Assembly: GCF_902806685.2 (NCBI RefSeq)
Contig: NC_048543.1
Coordinates: 8,776,106-8,840,105, forward strand
Length of the DNA: 64,000 nt
DNA from: Maniola hyperantus
Lineage: Eukaryota; Arthropoda; Insecta; Lepidoptera; Nymphalidae
Direction of reading: 5' to 3'
The notes beneath the pieces were generated by a model, which made no database searches, had not been told where the DNA came from, and was given only the letters and a program-made list of their open reading frames with translations. The translations under genes and the position numbers were made by a program. Shown piece by piece: positions 1 through 11,008 of the stretch (its first letter is position 1; each line of letters starts with the position of its first letter).

Positions 1-252
1 TATGATTTTGACGAAAGGTACAGTTCAGATATCTTACTTCCCGGTGACGGACATAGGCTCTCTTTTTCTTTGAAAGAGAAAACCAACGGAATTTTAAAAT
101 ACCTATATCCAGGTGGATGAATTTCAGGCATCATTCTATTTGGTACAGAGCAAGCTTGCAGCCCCAGACATATTATAATATAGGCAAATTTTTATCCTGG
201 AAAATATAGGACTTTCCATCGGGATTTTCAAAACCTAATCCACGCAGACATG
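1..252 (+). mobile_element. HelA (Lep1-like) dimeric copy, cut by the window edge
   Basis: Two degraded HelA bodies lie head to tail. The first runs from the window start to about 147. The second begins at the TTTGGTACAGAG motif and ends near the degraded 'ccacgcagacatg' terminus. The same dimer junction (GCATCAT..CTATTTGGTACAGAG) recurs near 8.9, 20.7 and 56.85 kb. No coding capacity. Confidence 0.6.
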
Positions 253-1763
253 ATATATTTTATTAATATTAATTTTCTGTAAGTAGTCATTTACTTTTTT
301 TAGCAACAAAATTTGTATGCAATTGTCTTAAAAATATCTCAGTATATAGAAAATATTAGTAGATTTCTAAGAGCCCTCAAACAAGGTCTCACCTTGTTCC
401 AGTTCTGTTCTGTGTAGAGCTCTTTACAGTGCCCAGTTGGATGGGAAGTAGTTTGCAATTTTATATTTTATTAGTTTCACAATTCTCGTTGTATTTCAAA
501 GAGGAAGAGTTTATTTTTAGCACTGTGTGTTAACATACTTCAATTAAAATAATGAAGAAATCTCTTATTCTAAAACAACTCTCTTAATTTTTAGTTTTCA
601 AAGCTTATTTTTTTTATTTTTTTTTATTTTTGTTTATTTGAAAGTAATCAACAGCGTAAATACATAATTATTATTTAAATTTAAATCTAGGTATAACAGA
701 AGGCCAAAAGAGATTACTTAAAATTATAATTAAACTATTTTAACAGAATAGAGTTAGAATAAATGTAGGTATATACAATAATAAAATAAAATTACAACAG
801 TGTGTGTATGATTGTATGTGTGTGTGTATGCGTGTGTGAGTGTGTGCTTATGAGTATGTGTGAGCGTGTGTGCATGTGTGTGTGTGTGTAAATGGGAGTG
901 TATGATTGCATGCATATTTAGATGTTAGCTACTTTTTTTTTGTTTTACGATGATAGTTTCTTAATTCCTTTTTAAATTTATTGTTTGATAGGTAAAATAA
1001 GTCAAACTCAGCGAACTGATTGTTATAAGTACGTACTTATAAAACTAGGTACTAGGTATAATCTTAGTTTCTAGTAGATTTGTCTATTGTTTCTAGTAGA
1101 TAGAAGTAGATTGACACCTTAGTTCTATTAGCGTAGAGTATTTTTTGCTACTATAACTAAGACTGAGATGTGTAGGCAGGTACCTATACCTCTTAATAGA
1201 ATCAAGATCGGAATCTGCGTATGTTCAAGTATCTATTTGTATCATATTAAATTAACCTTAGTAGATTTTAGTGCAATTTTCATCTTGATACCAAATATTT
1301 TCCTAGAAAATAAAGTGTACTATGAAATAAACTATTTTTTTAAAGATTAATATCCATCTCTCTACTAATCCAAATTTTGCTGTAATAGGTAATAATATTA
1401 TGTAACTAGTGTGATACAAATTATAATAATTTGTATATATTGGAATGGCCAATAAATGAATATGAAAAGGAACTTTTATATATAACATACAATGAACATA
1501 TATTCATATAAATTAATCACTGGATTAGATAAACTCATTCCTGCGAAACCAGGTTGAGTTAGCTAGTAAGCAAAATATACAATACCAATCTATATGCAAA
1601 TATAATATTAATTAATTAATGTTACAATATAGTACATTGTTTTGATTTATTAAATGAATATCTATTTTAAGTTGGTATTGGGTAAACATCGATATTATTA
1701 TTTGGAGGCCTTTTACACTATCAATATTATAATGAGATACGCCATAATTTACGCGATATCCTG
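253..1763. other. AT-rich stretch without a recognisable gene
   Basis: No gene or intact element is seen. It contains T-rich sequence at 605-650 (tttatttgaaagtaatcaaca) that resembles the 3' end of a minus-strand LINE, and a TG-rich tract described separately. The short open frames at 1168-1488 have no recognisable content. Confidence 0.5.
799..898. repeat. Imperfect (TG)n microsatellite
   Basis: About 100 bases of alternating TG with scattered TA, GA and GC interruptions, seen directly. The longest pure run is about seven TG units near 877-890. Confidence 0.9.
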
Positions 1764-2065
1764 TCATCATGATCAAGCCATTATCGGCCCTTTACTGAGC
1801 TTGGTCTTCTTTCAGAGTGAGAAGGGTTTAGGCCATAGTCTGCCACGCTGGCCAAATGCGGATCGGCAGACTTCACACACCTTTGAGAACATGGAGAACT
1901 CTCAGGCATGCAGGTTTTCTCAAAATGTTTTCCTCACCATTAAAGCAAGTTATATTTAATTATTATTAACGCACATAACTCCGAAAAGTTAGTGGTGCGG
2001 GATCGAACCCCCGACCTCCCAAAAAGAAGGCTGAAAAAGAAAATTATTATTGTCGCTTAGTGACA
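1764..2065 (-). mobile_element. SINE-R copy, tRNA-derived, reverse orientation
   Basis: The internal block with 'gagaagggttt', 'ccacgctggcc' and 'ggagaactctcaggcatgcagg' matches the complete plus-strand copy at 53.75 kb. The polymerase III B box is read on the minus strand from gatcgaaccccc at 2001-2012. The A-box side is degraded. The open frame at 1654-1959 is an artefact of this SINE. Confidence 0.8.
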
Positions 2066-2467
2066 TGGTTTTGTCGGTAGAGTGCAGTAGTAATAACAGA
2101 TAGGGGCAACGATGTATGATAAATAACAGGAATTAATATTATGAAAGAGAGTGTACAATCACCAGGATAATATATTATGAAACTATCCAACAAAACATAA
2201 TTAATTTACTAGATCACACCACTCACTTCATTTAAATTAATGTTTTGTTATAATTGAAATATTATTTCATCCGTTCATTTAATCAGGTATAAATGCATTG
2301 TTTTCCCAGTAACATTTGACTACTTATTTTGTACTAAGTAGGTATGGCTACATTTATGGCGATTGTTGTATCTACTATACATTTATTTCAATGATACATG
2401 CAAGCTGACTCTTATGTTGAATAGAAGCAAGCATTACTTATCGGAATTCCATATATAAGGAACTAGA

Positions 2468-2684
2468 CTAGATGATGCCCACGACTTAATCCACGTAGAC
2501 ATATTTTTTTTTAAAATCCCGTGTGAACTCTTTAATTTTCCGGGATAAAATTGTAGCCTGTGTCCTTTCCCGGGATGTAAGCTAACTTTGTACCAAATTT
2601 CATCAAAATCGGTTAAACTGTTGGGCTGTGAAAAACTAGCAGACAGACAGACAGACACTTTGGCATTTATAATATTAGTATGGA
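2468..2684 (-). mobile_element. HelA (Lep1-like) near-complete copy
   Basis: It begins with CTAG (its 3' end on this strand) and ends with the complement of TCCATACTAATATT. It includes the conserved middle (aaatttcatcaaaatcggtt) and (GACA)n near 2638-2656. The terminal TC and hairpin plus CTAG are Helitron hallmarks. Confidence 0.75.
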
Positions 2685-2702
2685 CTACAAGCTTAATTTG
2701 CT

Positions 2703-2890
2703 ATAATGCACCAAAACAGACAAACCTGTGTAGTACAACGTCCAGCATGTGATATGCACCGTCCGCCCTCCCACTACTAACAGGAAAAGCAAGCAATACA
2801 CACCACCAACACACAATACCACACAAATCTTCCAGAACACACTCAACGTACATTTCACTCAGACACCGGTATCCTTAGGAGATGTAGACT
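2703..2890 (+). repeat. Unclassified dispersed repeat, copy 1 of 2
   Basis: It aligns by eye over about 185 bases with 20878-21062: shared 'gtagtacaac..gcagcatg', 'aagcaagcaa', 'accacca/c..caca' and 'catttcactc'. It could be the tail of a LINE. No protein is recognised. Confidence 0.5.
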
Positions 2891-2947
2891 CCATAATGCA
2901 CAATTTAAAAAATTGAGACTTTGCAAGCTGCCTCTAACACACATACC

Positions 2948-3134
2948 TACACCCTTGTTCACAATCATTACTATGAAATCGCACAGTGTGCTCGAACGCA
3001 TAGTGTGGATTCCACCAATCAGATTATCGAAAATTGACGTGACAAAATAATCTGATTGGTGGAACCACACACTGTGCGTTCAAGCGCACTGTGAGACCTC
3101 TCACCTCATAGTAATGATTGTGAATACGGGGGTT
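2948..3134. mobile_element. Inverted-repeat MITE-like element, ~187 bp
   Basis: The arms pair over about 75 bases. 'ttcacaatcattactatga' at 2958-2976 has its complement near 3105-3124, and 'ccaccaatcagattat' at 3013-3028 its complement at 3049-3065. The loop is about 20 bases. There is no coding capacity. The superfamily cannot be assigned. Confidence 0.7.
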
Positions 3135-3426
3135 AGACTGCTAAACGAATAACCCTCCCGTAGTCGTGTGAAAAGAAACCTGACGTTAAAAAATCGGGAC
3201 AAATTGGTTCCTGTTGACACAATTGGCGGGACACCTTTGGCGTGAAATCGGGACGGAAGGTAGACCTATCGACTCGTGATAAATTGACGTGACTTGTACG
3301 TGACACGATGCCGCGAGTTTTCACGCATTGGACTCATGCTGAGTCAACGGTGTCACCCGCAGGATCGCTGGTTATTGCGGTCGTCCCACATAATTTGATG
3401 AGTGATGTGTATAAGCAGTTAAGGAC
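3135..3426. other. Unexplained, relatively GC-rich segment
   Basis: It carries repeated words such as 'aaatcgggac' (3190, 3246) and 'aattgacgtgac' (3035, 3282). No protein match is recognised. It may be part of a larger element disrupted by the flanking MITEs. Confidence 0.35.
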
Positions 3427-3645
3427 TAAGAGCCAGCGCGTGCCAGACCTTCCATATTTTTTAAAGCTGAAAGTTTCTCTGCGTATTGTCCCCAACGCTG
3501 GGAGGAACGTTTGTCTGAATGTTTGTTTGGATCGTGGTGGCTTTGGGAGTTAACAGGTAATAAAGGTATTAAAAAAAAGTCTATTTTTAATGTTTTCTTC
3601 GGAATAGTATTAGAAATTACGTCATGCATTACCATACAGTAAGTG
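3427..3645 (+). mobile_element. GAGCCAGCGCG-type MITE, 3'-truncated copy
   Basis: Matches the first two thirds of the complete element at 13496-13816: 'agagccagcgcgtgccagac', 'tttctctgcgtattgtcccc', 'gtggctttgggag', 'attagaaattacgtcatgca'. The far inverted terminus is missing. The open frames crossing it (3308-3553, 3426-3635) are not genes. Confidence 0.75.
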
Positions 3646-3767
3646 TCGTGCTTGAATACTTATTTCCTGTAAACAAAAAAAAAGATTTGTATCCGAAATT
3701 TTTAGTTTACCAAATAACATAGTATAAATGGCGCAGACCATCATTTTATTCTACATATTAAATACCT

Positions 3768-3852
3768 TGTACGATGGTACGGAACCTACTTCCTTTATCT
3801 ATTTACTGAACCCTTCATGTACGAGTCCAACTCGCACTTGACCGGTATTTAG
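3768..3852 (+). mobile_element. Family D fragment
   Basis: It has the terminal blocks 'gatggtacggaacc' and 'gagtccaactcgcacttgac', as in the longer family D copy at 49.5 kb, with the body deleted. Confidence 0.55.
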
Positions 3853-4195
3853 TAATTAAAAAAGATTACAGGTGTAAGATATTTAATTATTACTATGGTG
3901 AATATTATTTAACAATGCAAAGCTTAAGTATCATGTCAAAAGAAAATCCTTCTATAGGTATAGGTCTAAGTAACTTTATTATTCACAAAACATTGACATG
4001 AAAGAAAAACGGCTTTCGCCTTTGCAAAGTAACATTTCAGATGTGACCCTTATCAATTCAGCCGTGACAGTCTGTCCGTCCATTAGTCACTTTCTTCATA
4101 TGCCATGCAGAAATATTACACAAATAAATTACGAGAGTAAATTACATATGGGTATTTTGATTTAGAGGCATAGAAGCTATTACGAGTTAATACTT

Positions 4196-4241
4196 ATATT
4201 CATTAATAATGAATATTATTATATTCATTAATAATGAATAT
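4196..4241. repeat. Tandem pair of 21-bp palindromes
   Basis: ATATTCATTA-A-TAATGAATAT occurs perfectly at 4196-4216 and again at 4221-4241, four bases apart. Each unit is a 10-bp-armed palindrome. Confidence 0.9.
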
Positions 4242-4284
4242 AACGCATGCCGATAAAAAAACGAATAACAGCAAAGCGGCGCTA

Positions 4285-4571
4285 AGGCTGCCTGTCCACT
4301 GGTGCGGTGCTAGGTAGCGGAGCGGAGCGAGACAGTAATGCGGAGCGGAGTTGCGAGCACGCGACGAGTCGTTTGAGCAACTGGTGGCGGGCAACTGGTA
4401 CACGAAATACCCACTCCGTTTTCCTGCTCCGCGTAAAATGTATGATTTTTAAATTAATCCTCAAATCCTTATCCACTGAAGCGGACCGGGAGTTGTATGC
4501 AATTCTATTGGTTAATATTTGCACAGCTCCGCTCCGCTCCTCTATTCTCCGCACCAGTGGCCAGGCAGCCT
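4285..4571. mobile_element. MITE with AGGCTGCC inverted ends and TA duplication
   Basis: The ends are AGGCTGCCTGTCCACTGG.. and ..CCAGTGGCCAGGCAGCCT, about 22 bp imperfect, followed by 'gcggagcgg/ccgctccgc' words in both arms. TA flanks both sides (4283-4284, 4572-4573), consistent with a TA target duplication of the Tc1/mariner kind. Three overlapping open frames here are artefacts of the GC-rich arms. Confidence 0.75.
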
Positions 4572-4621
4572 TATCATTCTGTCTTAGTGACAAAACAAAG
4601 TGGAGCGAAAGTGTAGTGTAG

Positions 4622-5789
4622 TACGAAAATGCAGTCAAATATAATTATGGAAATAATTTAATATGTCCCTATTATTTAAAGGTACCTACCTCCTCGAGCT
4701 TTAAATTAGCCGAACAAAAGTTTGTTAGGTATATTTTAGGTAAACGTGAAACTTGGCGTGGGCGCTCCTAATTAGCTAAGTTTACAAATTTGTTACCTAT
4801 TTGGTATAACAAGTACCTACTTACTTCAGAAAGTCGGCAAACAAGATTCTTACAATATCCCCTGGTATCGTTACTTTGCATAAATTGAAAGTTCTAAACA
4901 ACATTTAAAATAAATTCCATGTTTTAATGGGTAGGTAGGTTGCTTTTTGCAGTCGCTTTAAACATTTAATTACGCTCTTAATTGGGCCATTACGAATCCC
5001 CTTTACACGCTATTTCGCTATGTATTTTAGGTAAGCTTTGTTACGAAAAAAGACAATAATTGTAGACAATTTTCTTCGTTTCAAAATCTTTTAAATATGT
5101 AGATACTTAAAGTATACGCTTTGCTAATTTCTATTAAGAGCATGTTCATGTTTTTTGGACTTCTTATAAGAAATAGTAATGTCATGGGCCTGTGATTGTT
5201 TAAGATTTGTTTTAATCCAATGTAGTATTTGTATTTATAATTTTATAATGTTAGTAACTAGATAAATTTTCTTAATTGCACCACTAAATCTTAATCAAAA
5301 TATTTAGTACACATGCTTTCTGAAGACCTAAATTCAAGGGAAATACGAAAAATAAACAAACAAATAGGTTCATCCAAATAAATAAACTCTGAGGAGCAAC
5401 GCACGTTGTACAAAAATCGTTTAAAAATTTTGTAAAGTAAACTCAATTTTATTTATTAAATACGAATTATGTTTGTGAGGAACTACAAGTTAATAAATAA
5501 AACAAAAACAAATCGACTCACGTCTGCACTAGCATTCACAGAAATAAGAAACTTTGTAACATTTTAAAAAAGACGCGACGCGCTGTAACTCTGCTGCAAG
5601 TATCTTGAGCCTCATTTTACGAAAATGAACCAACAAAATTCGAATCACGCTTGAATTTGGAAAATGACAGACAGAAACCGCGAACGTGACGTATTGCTCA
5701 TGACGGTATACCGATGAATATTGTTAAAGTTGCATTCCCAAAATAATAATACTTTCATCGGAAACTCAAGCCAAATATAAATCCATCTT
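4622..5789. other. AT-rich stretch, nothing recognised
   Basis: I see no open frame of substance, tRNA-like promoter box, or repeat shared with the rest of the window. Confidence 0.5.
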
Positions 5790-6121
5790 CATTATTATCA
5801 TGACCAACCCATCGCTGACTCACTACTGAGCACGTGTCTTTTCTCAGAATGAGCAAGGTTTGGCCATAGTCCACCACGCCGCACTGTGGAAAATCCGCTG
5901 CGCCGCCAGCCATGTGGGGATTGGCAGACTTCACACACCTTTGAGAACATTTTGGAGAACTCTCAGGTAGGTATGCAGGTTCCTCACGATGTTCTCCTTC
6001 GCCGTTAAAGCAAATGATAAGTATTTTTTTAATACACACACAACTTAGAGGTGCGTGCCCGAGATCGAACCCCCGGCCTCCCGTTAAGGAGGCGGGCGCC
6101 TTAACAACTGTGCTATTAAGT
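5790..6121 (-). mobile_element. SINE-R copy, near full length, reverse orientation
   Basis: The tRNA-like head is at the right. The B box complement gatcgaaccccc is at 6063-6074 and the degraded A-box side is near 6105-6118. The body has 'cactactgagcacgtgtc' and 'ggagaactctcagg'. No clear target duplication was found. Confidence 0.8.
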
Positions 6122-6789
6122 ACATCTCATCCGTCTATCTATCTACGTACTGTCTTATTATTCTTTTAGGGCGTTTTCGCTACAAAAATACTGGTAAGTA
6201 GGTAGGTACGGAAAAACAAACATTAAATTCACAGTTCAATTTTAACATAAATCCGTAAGCGCCTTTCAAATACAATAAAACACTTTGTGATCTATTGTTG
6301 TGTTTAATCAATATCCGTAAAATATCCATTAGAGAAATTCTCATTCCAAGCGTATACAAAAAAAATCTTTTCACGCAATTTTCAATTTTCACGCCTTCCG
6401 TTTATGCAATGAAAGAATTCAGGGGCGCTTTTAATTGATTTTTTTTGCCTTGACAGGTATTGATCGCTTAGTCTTTCAATAGGTGGGTTTCTGTTTTATT
6501 TCACAAATACTTAGCGGTCGGATAATAAATCACTGTAAAAGCGAAAGCGGCTTTTAAAGCCTTTCGGAGTCTATAAATCATACGGCGAATGAGGCGTAGA
6601 AATACACGCGCAGGGGAAGTTGTATACAAATTTCAGCTTTTACTTCGTAATTATATCTTGTTCCGCGTTATTTGTGAGGATTTCAAACGCCAAGGAAATC
6701 CGTTGTTTTATTGTTCTCTACACGTATTCTGAGTAAACTACTTGATCAAGGCTATTTCGTTTTGCTTATAAATTGTCTTTATTAATTAC

Positions 6790-6893
6790 CGACGGTATCA
6801 CGGTATACACCGAATACAGCCAGACGGACGGACGGTCACGAACAGTTTTAGTATTAGGGTCCCGTTGGCACCCTATGGGTACGGAACCCTAAA
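6790..6893 (-). mobile_element. Family D fragment
   Basis: Contains 'gggtcccgtt..ccctatgggtacggaaccctaaaa', the start of family D read on the minus strand. The rest is deleted. Confidence 0.55.
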
Positions 6894-7511
6894 AATCAAG
6901 AATCTCCACGTTGGTACAAGTAGCTATAGTCTATTTCTACACTTTTTAAACCTTCGTGGTTTTTTGCTGTGTCTAAATTGGATTTGTTAAACATTCTTTA
7001 TGTTGGTAATTTAAAAAAAATCTACATAGTACCTACATAGTTAAGTTAGGCAAGAGCATGAGTTTTGGGTATAAAGACCTTACAAGTGGTTTCTGAGAAT
7101 TATTCAACGAGCTTCTTATCAAATTAAGCCCTTTTGATTACAATATGTTCATACGTATGTCAGCAGTCTATCTGCGTTTGTGGTATTCAAACTCAAAGTC
7201 AAATGAAACAAGTTTATACGATATAATATTATGTTGTTTGGTATTAATTTACATAGAACTTACTCTATCTAATACCTATGAAGTACCTACAAATTTGTAG
7301 TTTGTGAAGTTGGGCATAAAATATAACGATCTTAGCTAAAGCTATTTCGAGGAATTGTTTATAATCTAACATTGTGGCACTTTAGTTACTTTTGGAAATA
7401 ATAATATCTTCAACTATCCTACAGTGTATAATCCATATCCATATTTCCACAATAATATTATAAATGCAAAAAGTCTAAGTGCTAAAAACAGTTCACCGTG
7501 ATTAATAATTA
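6894..7511. other. AT-rich stretch, nothing recognised
   Basis: One short word (actcaaagtcaaatga, near 7190) resembles the family E tail, but no body is present. Confidence 0.4.
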
Positions 7512-7705
7512 AGAGCCTCAATAGCTCAATCGGTATAGGAGTGGACTGAAAACCGAAAGGTCGACGGTTCAAACCCCGCCCGTTGCACTATAATTGTCGT
7601 ACCTACTCCTAGTACAAGCCTGACGCTTAATTGGAGAGGAAAGGGGAATATTAGTCATTTTACATGGCTAATAATATTCTTTTAAAAAATAAAAATAAAA
7701 ATAGC
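7512..7705 (+). mobile_element. SINE-F copy, tRNA-Phe-like head
   Basis: An internal polymerase III promoter is visible: A box tagctcaatcgg at 7522-7533 and B box ggttcaaaccc at 7566-7576. The anticodon loop reads CTGAAAA (anticodon GAA, Phe). The body 'cttaattggagaggaaaggg' and an A-rich tail follow. The aligned copy at 22.34 kb confirms a repeat and not a host tRNA gene. Confidence 0.85.
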
Positions 7706-8009
7706 CTCATCTGGTGACAGAAGGGCTGGCTCATTTTTTGCGCAACGGATCAGCCTGGCTTTCCAGCGCGGAAATGCAGCCAGTATTCTTGGCACCATTC
7801 CACGCGGGCATGATTTGTATGGTAATTAGATATGGTTAAGGTTTTATAGTAATATTTTCTATTAATGCGACAATGTTAAACTTATCTCTCGTAGTGTATG
7901 TTAAGTAGGTCTGCGTTATAGACAAAATTTATGCACAAAATCTCTATTTTCTAGACTTAAAGATCATAGCTATACCTACGTTAATTTAAAAAAATGTGTT
8001 ATTTTTGTG

Positions 8010-8070
8010 CGATGGTACTGAACCTTACATATGTGTGCGAGTCCGACTCGCACTTGACCGATTTTTATAC
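8010..8070 (+). mobile_element. Family D terminal fragment
   Basis: Only 'gatggtactgaacc' and 'gagtccgactcgcacttgac' remain, the same shape as 3768-3852. Confidence 0.5.
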
Positions 8071-8267
8071 ATAGACATAACAAAAGAATAAGAAAATCTC
8101 ACTCTGGTGCCAAGTGGATAGTATTTTCGACTCGCTCAACTTTGATTTCTCTATTTTTCACCCGTCTCTTCGAAATCACCCACATAACTCTCAAAGAACC
8201 TAGAATCTCTTCTAGAAAATTTAACTTTCTTTAAATATGTGATTCTGAAGAGACCTTCACACAATTT

Positions 8268-8546
8268 CATCGTCATCATCATCATCATCATCAACCGATA
8301 GACGTCCACTGCTGGACATAGGTCTCTTGTAGGGACTTCCACACGCCACGGTCTTGCGCCGCCTAAATCCAGCGGCTCCCTGCGACTCGTCTGATGTCGT
8401 CCGTCTACCTAGTGGGGGGTCTTCCAACACTGCGTCTTCCGGTGCGAGGTCGCCATTTCAGCACCTTGGGACCCCAACGTCTATCGGTTTTACGAACTTT
8501 GTGCCATGCCCATTGCCACTTCAGCTTCGCAACCCGTTGAGCTATG
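8268..8546 (-). mobile_element. RTE-type LINE 3' fragment, lineage 2, with target duplication
   Basis: Read on the minus strand, this is the C-terminus of an RTE reverse-transcriptase protein (residues like KLKWQWAGH, PRTGRRSVG, YVQQWT), followed by a (GAT)n tail at 8268-8292. TCACACAATTT flanks it at 8257-8267 and 8547-8557, an 11-bp target-site duplication, so this is a 5'-truncated target-primed insertion. A TAG stop (8405-8407, complement) replaces the Trp codon of the RWTDD motif. The plus-strand open frame 8354-8656 is antisense. Confidence 0.85.
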
Positions 8547-8769
8547 TCACACAATTTACTATCTTAATATTTTTTCTTTTTGCAAATAATTATTCGTTAA
8601 GGTTACAGTTTACTGGAAAAAGGTCATACTTATATACTTTTAGTTCAATGTGTTGAGCAAATCCTCTGAACTAACTTAACTTCTACGGAGCCATTTTGCT
8701 TAATTTTGACATCTATTATTACAATAATAAGGTTTCGACCGATTCGACTACCGATTTCTAAATCAATCA

Positions 8770-8861
8770 AGAACCAACAGACACGAAGATAGACAGAGAT
8801 ACAACGAAGTGATCCTATAAGGTTTTCTGTTTCATTTTGAGGTACGGAACCCTAAAAAGGA
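8770..8861 (-). mobile_element. Family D 5' fragment
   Basis: Read on the minus strand it starts TTTTTAGGGTTCCGTACCTC, followed by TTCGTTGTATCTCTGTC, matching the start of the 49.5 kb copy. Confidence 0.55.
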
Positions 8862-8877
8862 ATTTTCATAGTGAGGA

Positions 8878-8925
8878 TTGCGAGCTATCTCTGTACCAAA
8901 TAGATAATGCTCGTTACTTCTTCGG
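8878..8925 (-). mobile_element. HelA dimer-junction fragment
   Basis: The minus strand reads GCATTATCTATTTGGTACAG, the junction seen in the dimeric HelA copies at 1 and 56.6 kb. Confidence 0.5.
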
Positions 8926-9109
8926 TATGAATTTAAGTGTTGTATAGATGCAGGCGTTATTTTGAGGAAATCCATGATATACAATGAATCATTAAAGCTT
9001 ACTTTGCTATAATCCGATGAAACAGGTTGTCTTTCACCATACAGATTTGATCTGTTTCAACAGATTACAGAAAATTAAGCTTCTGGTTAATTGTAAGTAT
9101 ATGATATAA

Positions 9110-9287
9110 GTTTTTGAAAATCCTGGGGAAAATCTTTTATTTTTCGGGATAAATGTACTTAGTCTATATTCTTTCCCGATATATCTATCCCGATATAAGC
9201 TATCTATCTAAGTATCAAATTTCATCAAAATCGGTTTAAAGATGGACCGTAAAGTTAGCAGATAGACAGACAGACACTTATGGATCC
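9110..9287 (-). mobile_element. HelA (Lep1-like) degraded copy
   Basis: Recognised by 'caaatttcatcaaaatcggt' and 'agacagacagacactta', with an internal duplication of 'cccgatat'. The CTAG end is lost. Confidence 0.6.
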
Positions 9288-9328
9288 AAAACTATTTATT
9301 TACGCGGGCGTTCAGTGTGACATACCTA

Positions 9329-9431
9329 TAGTCCGCGACAGGTCGACATGGCAATCGGGGTATGACGTGTGGGTGCGCGGGGCGTCACCCCACCTCATAC
9401 CCCGATTGCCATCTCGACCTGTCGCGGAGTA
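9329..9431. mobile_element. Fold-GC element, short copy
   Basis: The whole 103-bp element folds on itself. 'ccgcgacaggtcgacatggc' pairs with 'gccatctcgacctgtcgcgg', and the inner arms 'aatcggggtatga' and 'tcataccccgatt' are perfect. TA precedes it at 9327-9328. The core is shorter than in the 22.8 kb copy. Confidence 0.8.
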
Positions 9432-9972
9432 ATCATTAGATACTAGGTAGTGCAGCGCAAACCTCACTCTGATAAAAATCGAACGTTAGTTCGTAACCAA
9501 AATTTGCATGCACATTATATTATATCCAAAACTAATTTTCTCGCTACGTTAGTTGTGTATTTTAATTTAGTTACTTCAGCGTTCAAAACAATTTCGCCCG
9601 CATTTAACACTAACTAAAATTCACCTGTCCCAAAAACTAGTTTCACTTTTGCACTTACGGTTGGGTATTTTCGCTACATTGACAATAAAATAAACAGGTA
9701 CCTACCTACCCATCACTTTCTACCTCTCCTCAAGTTTTAGAGTGTAATTTTAGAGCTCGCTAAGGGGTAGTTATGTAAAAGCTCTAATGTTTTGAACCAT
9801 TTCCTAACAAACTTCAACTAAATCATTCGTCGCCACTAGTAGGTACCATTAACAGTTCCATGATGGAACTATTGATGTTTTTTTTCAATCACTAGTTCCA
9901 TTTTAAAAGGAATCTGAAAATAATGAAACTAATGTTGAATTTTTTTATTACTAGTTCTATATTATTATTTTA

Positions 9973-10298
9973 GACTTCATCCGGTTGCTTTTGGTTTCAA
10001 AATCCCGTGGGAATTCTGTGATTTTCCTGGATTAAAAAGTAGCCTACATCCGTTTCAGAGAAGCTAGCTATATCTGTACCAAATGTTGTCAAAATCAGTT
10101 AAACGAATGAATCATTCAAAAGAAATTATTAATGCGAAAGTGTGTATATCTGTCTTTTACATTTTCACGGCGTATTCGCTTTAAACCGATTTTGATACAG
10201 CGTACAGACATAGCGTGCATCTGTGCCTACTTTTAGCCCAGAAAATCATATAGAGTAAAACCTAAATCTACATGGATGATGTCGAGAGCATCGTCTAG
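9973..10298. mobile_element. Two HelA copies arranged head to head
   Basis: A minus-orientation body at 9973-10112 (aatcccgtgggaa, ccaaatgttgtcaaaatc) is followed by a plus-orientation copy at 10128-10298 (attaatgcgaaagtgtg ... CTAG). Both 3' ends point outward. Confidence 0.6.
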
Positions 10299-10333
10299 TA
10301 CTATATTCTATAGAGCCCGAGGGTAAACAAACT

Positions 10334-10534
10334 TAAATAAAGCAAACACCACAAAAACTAATTAGTGTACAAAATTCATGTGGGACCAACGGGGTTGTAT
10401 GGGGAAGTAAAGTTTGATGTTACTCTCGCAAAATTAGGCAAGTTAGAGCCAAAGTCAACCCCTGCCCGTAACAAGTTAATTTAAACTGTCCAAATAAATT
10501 TCACTAAGCCGTGACACTAATTCAATTGCTTTCA
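10334..10534 (+). repeat. Family J, copy 1 of 3
   Basis: Shares long blocks with 12888-13134: 'aaactaattagtgtacaaa', 'attcatgtgggaccaac', 'gtttgatgtt', 'acaagttaatttaaactg', 'gtgacactaattcaatt'. It includes the homeodomain-like core CTAATTAG. No open frame is conserved, and the function is unknown. Confidence 0.75.
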
Positions 10535-10566
10535 AGGTGTGCCAACAACAACTTTATACAAGGACT

Positions 10567-10708
10567 ACTTATGCTCGTTACTTCAAACCCATATTTCACC
10601 CCCTTAGGGGTTGAGTTTTCAAAAATCCTTTCTTAGTGGACGTTGATAGATCAGTCAGTCAATCAGTCAGTCAGTCAGTCAGTCTGTCACCTTTTCCTTT
10701 TATATAGG
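10567..10708 (-). mobile_element. HelB copy, internally deleted
   Basis: The 3' terminus side 'cttatgctcg', 'cacccccttaggggttgag' and a (CAGT)n run at 10648-10684 are present. The segment between 'tttcttagtgga' and 'cgttgatagatcag' is missing. Confidence 0.65.
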
Positions 10709-10716
10709 TACTACCG

Positions 10717-10866
10717 CTAGGCGCTGATGCCCGCGACTTCGTACGCGTGGATTTAGATTTTTAAAAATCCCGTAGGAACTCTTTGATTTCATGGGATGAA
10801 AAGTAGCCTATGTCACTCTCCAGGTCTTTAACTATAGGTAGCACACTTTCACATTTATAATATGGG
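10717..10866 (-). mobile_element. HelA copy, subfamily A2
   Basis: It begins CTAG at 10717, then 'gcccgcgacttcgtacgcgt', 'ggaactctttgattt' and 'cactctccaggtcttta', and ends near 'cacatttataatat'. The middle is deleted. Confidence 0.65.
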
Positions 10867-11008
10867 TACTGAGGTACTGATATAGATTTTTTGCAGATAC
10901 AAAATTGGCCATAAGATTATGTCCATAACACACAGCAAAATAAATTCGACTATTTAATTAAACGTTTGTGCAATGTTATCCATCTGTCCAAACCCAATTT
11001 ATGAAAAA

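Noticed and set aside
4282..4638. 118-residue minus and 104-residue plus frames
   Set aside because: Both lie within or across the inverted-repeat MITE at 4285-4571, where GC-rich arms give long chance frames.
7512..7590. Functional tRNA-Phe gene
   Set aside because: It has A and B boxes, but is followed by a SINE body and A-rich tail, and the same unit recurs at 22.34 kb.
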